From the NCBI GenBank assembly GCA_002452265.1, contig DKEW01000084.1, positions 4,181-9,996 of the forward strand: DNA of 5,816 nucleotides, read 5' to 3'. The first letter of the stretch is position 1. Each line of letters begins with the position of its first letter. The notes beneath the pieces are model-generated. The model made no database searches. It worked only from the letters and a program-made list of their open reading frames with translations, and was not told the DNA's origin. Below are positions 1 through 5,337 of this stretch, piece by piece. This DNA is from Pelobacter sp. UBA6812 (lineage in GTDB: Bacteria; Desulfobacterota; Desulfuromonadia; Desulfuromonadales; Syntrophotaleaceae). The position numbers were made by a program, and so were the translations under genes.

Positions 1-32
1 GTCTTCGTGTCTTCGTGTCTTCGTGTCTTTGT
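1..32. repeat. Tandem 8-bp repeat, four units
   Basis: Three exact copies of GTCTTCGT (1-8, 9-16, 17-24) are followed by a one-base variant GTCTTTGT (25-32) and then GCGACAAATC. The array touches the window edge, so its full length is unknown. The same vocabulary (GTCTTTGTGG, CTTCGTGCGA) recurs at 3159-3180 and, inverted, at 3066-3087, which suggests a dispersed intergenic repeat family. No gene covers it; it lies 44 bases upstream of the first start codon. Confidence 0.85.
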
Positions 33-75
33 GCGACAAATCAGCATCGAACAGACTTTTTAAAGAAGGGACGCC

Positions 76-1305
76 ATGCCAGATAAAATTCATCCGGAAA
101 TGCGTATCGCTAAACTGGTTGCAGCCCACCCAGAAAGCCTGTCGGTATTTGCCACCTACGGGCTTGAGGAACTGGTCGGTGAAGATGCCTTGCGCCTGCT
201 GGCCCCCTTTTTGACCCTCGGCACGGCCCTGCGGACTCGAGGTATTCCGGTTGATAACTTTTTACGCAGCCTCCAGCAGCATTTAAAAGAATGCGCGCCC
301 ATGGAAGCTCCCGGACTGCATGAAGTCGACAAAAATGGCCGGTTGAGCCTTCTGGGACTGTTACCCTGCGGACTCAAGGTCCCCTTCGGCAAGGCTGTCA
401 CAAGTTTCTTCGAAAAATACCAGGCTGAAGGCAATCCCCCCATTACCTACGCTGTCGAAGGCAACGTCAATCAGGAACTCTCCTACTACAAGTTCGTCGA
501 TCAGGTCGAAAGCCTTGACGAACTCCCGGACATCATCGTTTCATCCGACTTTAATGCCTTTTTTTATCGCCGGTTCAGGCAGCGTTTTATTGACCCGGGG
601 TATTTTGTCGATGTCTCACCGCACCAACTTAATCCGTCCTTTGACGGTACCGGCATCCTGGATCCCCTCGGTCAATTCACCATGCTCAATGTCAACCCGC
701 TGATCATTGTGGCTGATTTGGCCCGGGTCGGAAACCGTCCCCTGCCGCGCCGTTGGGCCGATTTGCTGGATCCCGTCTGGCACCACAGCATTACCTTGCG
801 CGGCGATCCGCAGTTCTTTTGCCATGCCGTGTTATTGCCGTTTTTCAAGGAGCACGGCCCTGCGGCCATGACCGCCCTTGCCCACAATGTACTGCGCGGT
901 CAGCATCCGGCACAGATGGTCAAGGAAGCCGGAGCAGATCGCCCCGACGGGGCCGCTCTGTACGTTATGCCTGATTTTTTTGCACATAAAATTTCCCGAC
1001 CTGAAAGGGTACGCATCATCTGGCCGGAGGATGGCGGACTTATAAGCCCGGTGACCATGCTGGTTAAAAAACATCGCGCTGCAGAGCTAAAAGCCATTAC
1101 GGATTTTCTTGCCGGCCCGGAACTTGCCAAGGTATTCGCAGGTGCCTGGTTCCCGACCCCGCATCCCGAGGTAACCAATGCCCTGCCACCCCAGGCCAGC
1201 CTTAAGTGGCTGGGTTGGGATTACCTGCGCAACAACGATCTGGCCGCGTTGAACGCGGCTATCGATAAGATCTTTCTTCCTGTTGTTCGGTCGGAGTCAT
1301 CATGA
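76..1305 (+). CDS. Cytoplasmic substrate-binding-protein-like protein with N-terminal DUF1858-like domain
   Basis: A 409-residue protein of unrecognised precise function. Residues about 5-70 form a small helical domain of the DUF1858/ScdA_N type: IAKLVAAHPE, then FATYGL, then a G-I-x-V-D turn near 56-60; the cysteine typical of many DUF1858 domains is absent. Residues about 95-400 resemble iron-type ABC substrate-binding proteins (AfuA/COG1840-like), with RRWADLLDPVWHHSI near 225-239, GGLISPVTMLVKK at 320-332 and a following helix with DFLAGPELAKVFA. There is no signal peptide or lipobox, since the DUF1858 domain begins almost at the first residue, so I infer a cytoplasmic protein. The start is supported by GAAGGG at 65-70, five bases before ATG. 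The stop overlaps the next start (ATGA, 1302-1305). The family resemblance is fairly clear; the ligand is unknown. Confidence 0.85.
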   Translation: MPDKIHPEMRIAKLVAAHPESLSVFATYGLEELVGEDALRLLAPFLTLGTALRTRGIPVDNFLRSLQQHLKECAPMEAPGLHEVDKNGRLSLLGLLPCGLKVPFGKAVTSFFEKYQAEGNPPITYAVEGNVNQELSYYKFVDQVESLDELPDIIVSSDFNAFFYRRFRQRFIDPGYFVDVSPHQLNPSFDGTGILDPLGQFTMLNVNPLIIVADLARVGNRPLPRRWADLLDPVWHHSITLRGDPQFFCHAVLLPFFKEHGPAAMTALAHNVLRGQHPAQMVKEAGADRPDGAALYVMPDFFAHKISRPERVRIIWPEDGGLISPVTMLVKKHRAAELKAITDFLAGPELAKVFAGAWFPTPHPEVTNALPPQASLKWLGWDYLRNNDLAALNAAIDKIFLPVVRSESS

Positions 1306-1988
1306 AACTGGTTACCGTGGCAGGTCCACCTTCCAGCGGCAAGACCTCGGTTATTCTGCGCCTTGCCGAGGAACTGGCTAAAGATGGCTTGCGTTTGGGG
1401 GTCATTAAATTCGATTGCCTGTCAAGCGAAGACGAACACCGCTACGCCAAAGCCGGAATACCGGTAAAACTCGGTCTGGCCGGCGGCCTGTGCCCGGACC
1501 ATTTTTTCGTGGCCAACATAGAAGAAGGCGTGCAATGGGGACATCGCAGCGGATTCGATCTTTTAATCTGCGAAAGTGCCGGTCTGTGCAACCGATGCTC
1601 GCCGCATATTCGCGATGTACTGGCTGTTTGCGTGGTCGACAATCTGAGTGGCGTGCATACTCCAGCTAAAATCGGCCCAATGTTGAAAACCGCCGATGTA
1701 GTCGTTATCACAAAAGGTGACGTGGTTTCCCAGGCTGAACGCGAGGTGTTTGCTTTTCGCGTCAAACAGGTTAATCCCCGCGCGGCGGTCCTGCCGGTTA
1801 ACGGTCTTACCGGTCAGGGTAGTCTGATGGTACAGAGGCAGTTGCGCAGCGCACCCGAAACGCAGGCTTTGGAGGGAGTGCGGTTGCGCTTTTCGATGCC
1901 GGCGGCCCTGTGTTCCTACTGCCTTGGCGAGACCCGTATCGGCCCCGATTGCCAGATCGGCAACATCAAAACCATGGATTTCTCATGA
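1302..1988 (+). CDS. HypB/UreG/CobW-like SIMIBI GTPase, cysteine-rich
   Basis: A 228-residue P-loop NTPase. Visible motifs are Walker A GPPSSGKTS (8-16), a switch-like KFDCLSSEDE (36-45), GGLCPDHFF (61-69), a Walker-B-like LLICESAG (87-94) and TKGD (137-140) in the place of the guanine-specificity NKxD motif. The layout follows HypB, where a Cys after a Gly-Gly and a Cys just after the Walker-B E-N-x-G bind Ni/Zn; here C64 (with H67) and C96 or C99 sit in comparable places. A C-terminal C204-x2-C207 plus C217 adds a further possible metal or Fe-S site. HypB and UreG relatives use GTP to deliver metals to enzymes, so metal or cofactor delivery is a reasonable inference, but client and metal are unknown. 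It is coupled to both neighbours by ATGA overlaps. GGAG at 1293-1296 lies five bases before the start. Confidence 0.87.
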   Translation: MKLVTVAGPPSSGKTSVILRLAEELAKDGLRLGVIKFDCLSSEDEHRYAKAGIPVKLGLAGGLCPDHFFVANIEEGVQWGHRSGFDLLICESAGLCNRCSPHIRDVLAVCVVDNLSGVHTPAKIGPMLKTADVVVITKGDVVSQAEREVFAFRVKQVNPRAAVLPVNGLTGQGSLMVQRQLRSAPETQALEGVRLRFSMPAALCSYCLGETRIGPDCQIGNIKTMDFS

Positions 1989-3040
1989 CAGACCTGGATT
2001 TGCTGCACACCCCTATTTCCGACCTGCTGCTTAAACACCCCTACGCAAAGGATTTTTTTACCCTGCTGGGGTTACCTTCCACGTCATGTCATACAACGGT
2101 CAAAGTTTTCTTTGACTCTTTGGATCAGGATCACATCGAAAACCTGGGCTTGGTGCGTGATGAACTATGCTCACGCCTGCATGACTTCATCGTTCAGATG
2201 GAAAAACTTAAAACCGGCAAGGCGCCAACACTGCAAAGCATCACGCTATGCGGCGGGCGGAACAAGGACGGACACCCGGAAAACATTAGCCTGGAGCTGC
2301 GCCCTGGCGATGTGGTGAGCGTGGTCGGCCCGACCGGTTCCGGAAAAAGTCGGCTGCTGGCCGATGTGGAATGCCTGGCACAAGGAGATACGCCATCCGG
2401 ACGACGTGTGCTGCTCGATGGCCAACCGCCCGATGAAAGTCTGTGGCTTGGCGGCGAACAACGACTGGTAGCTCAACTTTCCCAAAACATGAATTTTGTC
2501 ATGGACGTGTCGGTGCGCGAATTTCTGACCCTGCACGCCGAGAGCCGCCTGGTAGACGATATCGATGCGGCGGTGACCCAGATTTTTTCCACCGCCGTAC
2601 TGCTGGCGGGGGAACCTTTCACTCTCGACACCCCCGTCACAGCCTTGTCAGGCGGGCAGTCACGCGCACTGATGATCGCAGATGTCGCCTGTCTCAGTGC
2701 ATCCCCCATCGTTCTCATCGACGAAATCGAAAACGCCGGCGTCGACCGGCGTCAGGCCCTGGATCTGCTGGTCAAACAAGAGAAAATCGTCCTTCTGGCC
2801 ACCCACGATCCACTACTGGCCCTGTTGGGTCAGCGTCGTCTGGTGATTCGCAACGGCGGAATTGCCGACATCATCGACACCAGTGATTCCGAACGGACCC
2901 TGCTGCGCAAACTGAACAGCTTCGATCGCAAATTTTCCGAACTCCGGGATCGTGTGCGCCATGGCCAGCGCCTGGACTTCGATCTGGATGTTTTTCTGGC
3001 GGAGTGTTTGAGCCCTGCTGAGCAGGGCCAATTAGAGTAA
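1985..3040 (+). CDS. ABC ATPase with N-terminal DUF1858-like domain
   Basis: A 351-residue protein. Residues about 8-72 resemble the N-terminal domain of the first gene: ISDLLLKHPYAKDFFTLLGL (11-30), then a helical stretch. A complete ABC ATPase domain follows: Walker A GPTGSGKS (115-122), a Q-loop glutamine probably Q164, signature LSGGQ (221-225), Walker B VLIDE (243-247) and H-loop H274. The D-loop region is atypical, reading ENAGVDRR after the catalytic glutamate. A C-terminal extension of roughly 60 residues has no assignment. An in-frame GTG at 1910 would give 25 extra residues, but the ATG at 1985 is preferred: it overlaps the upstream stop by four bases, and the longer form would run 79 bases into the GTPase gene. 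No permease is encoded nearby, so it need not be a transporter. A hairpin at 3012-3028 lies inside the last codons and lacks a U-tract. Confidence 0.88.
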   Translation: MTDLDLLHTPISDLLLKHPYAKDFFTLLGLPSTSCHTTVKVFFDSLDQDHIENLGLVRDELCSRLHDFIVQMEKLKTGKAPTLQSITLCGGRNKDGHPENISLELRPGDVVSVVGPTGSGKSRLLADVECLAQGDTPSGRRVLLDGQPPDESLWLGGEQRLVAQLSQNMNFVMDVSVREFLTLHAESRLVDDIDAAVTQIFSTAVLLAGEPFTLDTPVTALSGGQSRALMIADVACLSASPIVLIDEIENAGVDRRQALDLLVKQEKIVLLATHDPLLALLGQRRLVIRNGGIADIIDTSDSERTLLRKLNSFDRKFSELRDRVRHGQRLDFDLDVFLAECLSPAEQGQLE

Positions 3041-3049
3041 GGACATGGC

Positions 3050-3207
3050 AAAAGCAAGGCGTTTATCGCACGAAGCCACCAAGTCACAAAGAAACTCTTA
3101 AAATTAAGGACTTAACCCCTGCTTTTATGCAATACATTTTTGATTTGTTCTTAACTTAGTGTCTTTGTGGCTTCGTGCGAGATAAATTCCGCTTGTGCCT
3201 TGCTTTT
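3050..3207. repeat. Long imperfect inverted repeat
   Basis: Outer arms AAAAGCAAGGC (3050-3060) and GCCTTGCTTTT (3197-3207) are perfectly complementary over 11 bp. Inner arms 3066-3087 and 3159-3180 pair over 22 bp with two mismatches, including a perfect 14-bp block (3066-3079 with 3167-3180). The right arm has extra bases between inner and outer blocks. The middle, about 3088-3158, is AT-rich. The arms share the CTTCGTG/GTCTTTGTG motif with the repeat at 1-32. It could be a non-autonomous repeat element or a transcript-end hairpin; there is no transposase gene and no clear target duplication. Confidence 0.75.
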
Positions 3208-3319
3208 ACTTTGTTTCATAAATTTGGTTTTTCTTCCAGCCACATTCCTTCCCGTCTTCGTCTGCATTCCAATCATCAACACTGTTTTACCTCACGCCTT
3301 CGGACTGCCTGTTTTTTAT

Positions 3320-3340
3320 ACACAATCCCATTGATTGTGT
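3320..3340. promoter_or_regulatory. Palindrome, possible activator site upstream of the sigma-54 promoter
   Basis: Perfect 8-bp arms ACACAATC (3320-3327) and GATTGTGT (3333-3340) are separated by CCATT. The centre lies about 92 bases upstream of the predicted transcription start, in the range where enhancer-binding activators of sigma-54 promoters often bind. It is not the NifA pattern TGT-N10-ACA. A second, smaller inverted repeat TGTG-N5-CACA overlaps at 3336-3348. The assignment as an operator is inference from symmetry and position only. Confidence 0.4.
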
Positions 3341-3395
3341 TCCCCACAGGCATCGCGCATCTCACCAAACCCCGTAGTTATGGCACTTTTCACCT

Positions 3396-3411
3396 TGGCA
3401 CAGCCGATGCA
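3396..3411 (+). promoter_or_regulatory. Sigma-54 (RpoN) -24/-12 promoter of nifB
   Basis: The sequence TTGGCACAGCCGATGCAT (3395-3412) carries TGGCAC at the -24 position and TGCA at -12, with the required GG-N10-GC spacing (GG 3397-3398, GC 3409-3410). It differs from the consensus TGGCACG-N4-TTGCA only at two less critical bases. The predicted start is near 3422, giving a leader of about 137 bases before nifB. Sigma-54 promoters are usual for nitrogen-fixation genes and require an ATP-driven enhancer-binding activator. Confidence 0.8.
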
Positions 3412-3433
3412 TTATCCCTATCCGACAGCAGAC

Positions 3434-3477
3434 GGCACAATGGCGTGCCTGGCTGATTTACGGCAACGAGGCCCAGC
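3434..3477 (+). promoter_or_regulatory. Tandem hexaloop hairpins, ANTAR-type antiterminator target
   Basis: Hairpin P1 is GGCAC (3434-3438), loop AATGGC, GTGCC (3445-3449). Hairpin P2 is GGC (3462-3464), loop AACGAG, GCC (3471-3473), and can be extended by GCTG (3452-3455) pairing with CAGC (3474-3477) across a six-base bulge. Both loops have six bases with A at position 1 and G at position 4, the known signature of RNA bound by ANTAR-domain antiterminators. The 3' strand of P2 lies within the 5' arm of the following terminator, so the two structures exclude each other. P2's core stem of 3 bp is short, which lowers confidence slightly. Confidence 0.72.
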
Positions 3478-3503
3478 GGGAATTCCCGCTTGGGCCTTTT
3501 TTT
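3469..3503 (+). terminator. Intrinsic terminator in the nifB leader
   Basis: The 5' arm AGGCCCAGCGGG (3469-3480), loop AATT and 3' arm CCCGCTTGGGCCT (3485-3497) form a 12-bp GC-rich stem with one bulged T, directly followed by a run of seven T (3497-3503). It lies downstream of the sigma-54 promoter and upstream of nifB, so it acts as a leader attenuator rather than the end of a gene. Terminated RNA would be about 80 bases long. Confidence 0.88.
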
Positions 3504-3545
3504 ATTTATTTCGCAGGCTCCCGTTGGCAGCTTAAGCGAAACCGA

Positions 3546-3551
3546 AAGGAG
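3546..3551 (+). promoter_or_regulatory. nifB ribosome binding site, fixes the start
   Basis: AAGGAG lies seven bases before the ATG at 3559. This settles the start against an in-frame TTG at 3490, which sits inside the terminator hairpin, has no ribosome binding site, and would add 23 residues unlike any NifB. Confidence 0.9.
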
Positions 3552-3558
3552 ATGTTTC

Positions 3559-4449
3559 ATGTCCAAATCCTGCTCCGGAAAAAATCATCAGGCCGCCGGT
3601 CACCCTTGTTTTGGTGCCAACCACAAAAACAATGCACGCATTCACCTGCCTGTGGCACCGGGCTGTAACATCAGTTGCGGATTCTGCGAGCGCCGTTTCG
3701 ATTGCGCCAATGAAAATCGTCCGGGCGTTACCAGCCGGGTACTTACCCCCTCTCAAGCCCTGGACCGTGTACGGGCTTTGCTGGCTCACCCCGAGGTCGG
3801 CCCCAATTTAAAAGTTGTCGGCATTGCAGGCCCGGGCGATCCCCTTGCCAACGAAAAAACTTTCGAAACACTCCGACTGGTGAAAGCGGCGTATCCCCAT
3901 CTGCAGTTATGCCTTTCCACCAACGGCCTGCTACTGTCGGAACGTCTGGATGCACTAAAAGAAATCGGCGTCGGCAGCATCACGGTCACCATGAATGCCC
4001 TGACTCCGCAGACCGGCGCCAAGGTTTACCAATGGGTCAATCTCGGTGGTACGGTGGTGCGTGGAGAAACCGGTGCTTCGGCGTTGATCGATGCCCAGTT
4101 GACCGGTCTCGAAGCCGCCGCCCGCGCCGGAATGCTGGTCAAGGTCAACAGTGTTTACATCCCGGGAGTCAACCATCACGAGACCCTGCCCCTTGCCCTG
4201 GTCGCCAAACGCCTTGGAGCCGATATGATGAATATTCTGCCGCTGATTGCCCAGGGGGCCTTCCGCGACCATAGGGTTCCGACGGATGTCGAGATGGCCA
4301 TGATTCGCGACCAGGCTGAACAAATCTTGCCTCAGGCACGCCACTGCAAACAGTGCCGTGCCGATGCCGCCGGCATCCTCGGTCAGGATCTTGATCTGTC
4401 CACCCTTGAAGCAGCTCCTCAAACGCCTGCCAAAGGCTTTTGTTGTTAA
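3559..4449 (+). CDS. nifB: NifB, radical-SAM nitrogenase cofactor synthase (short form)
   Basis: A 296-residue protein. NifB fuses two [4Fe-4S] clusters with SAM-derived carbide to make NifB-co, the 8Fe precursor of the nitrogenase cofactors; it is cytosolic and oxygen-sensitive. Visible hallmarks are HPCF (15-18), the radical-SAM motif CNISCGFC (36-43), FDCANENRPGV (47-57), the SAM-binding VVGIAGPGDPLA (86-97), STNGL (120-124), VKVNSVYIPGVN (194-205) and HCKQCRADAAG (262-272). The additional His/Cys residues of these motifs include those known to hold the precursor clusters in NifB, so the enzyme looks complete. It lacks the C-terminal NifX/NafY-like domain of many proteobacterial NifBs and ends in Cys-Cys. 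It is followed after 37 bases by modA. Expression is probably controlled by the sigma-54 promoter and antitermination leader. Confidence 0.95.
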   Translation: MSKSCSGKNHQAAGHPCFGANHKNNARIHLPVAPGCNISCGFCERRFDCANENRPGVTSRVLTPSQALDRVRALLAHPEVGPNLKVVGIAGPGDPLANEKTFETLRLVKAAYPHLQLCLSTNGLLLSERLDALKEIGVGSITVTMNALTPQTGAKVYQWVNLGGTVVRGETGASALIDAQLTGLEAAARAGMLVKVNSVYIPGVNHHETLPLALVAKRLGADMMNILPLIAQGAFRDHRVPTDVEMAMIRDQAEQILPQARHCKQCRADAAGILGQDLDLSTLEAAPQTPAKGFCC

Positions 4450-4486
4450 TTTTTGAACCACTGTAAAACGGAAAGGACTGAACACC

Positions 4487-5266
4487 ATGGCGACTTTTAA
4501 CCGTTTGTTGTTGTCCCTGAGCCTGCTGTTTGTGACCTTACCGGCCTTCGCTGGCGAAATCCACCTTGCGGTGGCGGCCAGCATGACCGATGTGGTCAAC
4601 GCCCTGTGTTCTGATTACACCTTAAGCCATCCACAGGCCCGGTTCGTGCGGAACTACGCCAGTTCCGGCACACTGGCCAAGCAGATCGCTGCCGGCGTAC
4701 CGGCCGACCTGTTTGTTTCGGCCAACCCCAAATGGATGGATTTTTTAAAAGACAAGGGACTTATCGAGCCCACCGGTATCCGAATCATTGCCCATAACAA
4801 GGTGGTGGTTGTCGGCCGTCCATGTTCAAAAGTCCGGGTTTTAGCTGATCTTACTTCGCTACCCCGCATCGCCATGGGCAGCCCGGCCAGTGTACCTGCC
4901 GGGAAATATGCGGAACAGGCTCTCATCGCAGCCGGCCTCTACCAGGGGATGAAAGACAGTCAAAAACTGGTCCTGACCAAAGATGTACGCCAGGCATTGA
5001 TGTACGCCGAACGCGGGGAAGTGAATGCTGCGTTTGTTTACCGCACCGATGCCCTGCTTGCAAAACAGGCCATTACACTGATGGAAGTTCCGCAGGAATT
5101 GTATCCGAGCGTAAGCTATCCGGCCGGATTGACGAACATAGGAACAACCAACAGTGAAGCGCGTGAGTTCATGCAATACCTCGGTTCGTCTGACGCAGCG
5201 ACTATATTCTCAAAGCATGGGTTCCTGGTCGATTCACGATCTGCAACTCTTGCAAAAAACCCATAG
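4487..5266 (+). CDS. modA: ModA, periplasmic molybdate-binding protein
   Basis: A 259-residue protein that captures molybdate (or tungstate) in the periplasm for the ModBC importer. Residues 1-22 are a signal peptide with a leucine-rich core and a likely cleavage after AFA (20-22); no lipobox is seen. ModA motifs are AVAASM (28-33), YASSGTLAKQI (57-67), ADLFVSANPKWMD (73-85), SVPAGKYAEQAL (135-146), KDVRQAL (165-171) and FVYRTDA (183-189). Residues equivalent to the E. coli oxyanion ligands are present: S32, S59 or S60, A138, V167 and Y185. AAAGGA, eight bases upstream, supports the ATG. The gene follows nifB closely and precedes modB by 71 bases, so co-transcription is likely and would tie molybdenum uptake to nitrogenase cofactor synthesis. 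Confidence 0.95.
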   Translation: MATFNRLLLSLSLLFVTLPAFAGEIHLAVAASMTDVVNALCSDYTLSHPQARFVRNYASSGTLAKQIAAGVPADLFVSANPKWMDFLKDKGLIEPTGIRIIAHNKVVVVGRPCSKVRVLADLTSLPRIAMGSPASVPAGKYAEQALIAAGLYQGMKDSQKLVLTKDVRQALMYAERGEVNAAFVYRTDALLAKQAITLMEVPQELYPSVSYPAGLTNIGTTNSEAREFMQYLGSSDAATIFSKHGFLVDSRSATLAKNP

Positions 5267-5337
5267 ATTCATACGTTTCTTTCGTTATTGGGCGATCACA
5301 GGGACCGCCCCTGCAACCCCTCCGAAGGGCCGTTATC

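Larger units (their letters stand above)
3041..3558 (+). other. Non-coding region between the ATPase operon and nifB
   Basis: No convincing gene lies in these 518 bases. The left part holds the inverted repeat (3050-3207). From 3208 to about 3319 I see AT- and pyrimidine-rich sequence with no clear signal. The right part holds, in order, a palindrome (3320-3340), a sigma-54 promoter (3396-3411), two hexaloop hairpins (3434-3477), an intrinsic terminator (3469-3503) and the nifB ribosome binding site. Open frames here start at GTG or TTG without a ribosome binding site and run across these signals. Confidence 0.8.

Noticed and set aside
1910..1984. Upstream GTG start for the ABC ATPase
   Set aside because: It would overlap the GTPase gene by 79 bases and add sequence unlike the domain; the ATG at 1985 in the ATGA overlap fits the operon pattern.
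3012..3028. Hairpin GCCCTGC-TGA-GCAGGGC as terminator of the ATPase operon
   Set aside because: It is inside the coding sequence ten codons or fewer from the stop and is not followed by a T-run, so an intrinsic terminator is not supported.
3175..3456. 93-codon open frame starting at GTG between the operon and nifB
   Set aside because: No ribosome binding site, starts in the repeat arm, runs through the palindrome, promoter and first hairpin, and has no recognisable protein features.
3422..3558. Molybdenum-cofactor or cyclic-di-GMP riboswitch in the nifB leader
   Set aside because: I could not fit the leader to either conserved core by eye; two A1/G4 hexaloops and an overlapping terminator explain it better.
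3955..4599. 214-codon open frame on the - strand
   Set aside because: It lies antisense to nifB and the start of modA, which are both clearly real; its translation resembles no family and is a shadow of GC-rich coding sequence.
5290..5310. GGGCG/CGCCC hairpin between modA and modB
   Set aside because: Only a 5-bp stem with an 11-base loop and no T-run; it is neither a terminator nor an ANTAR-type hexaloop.
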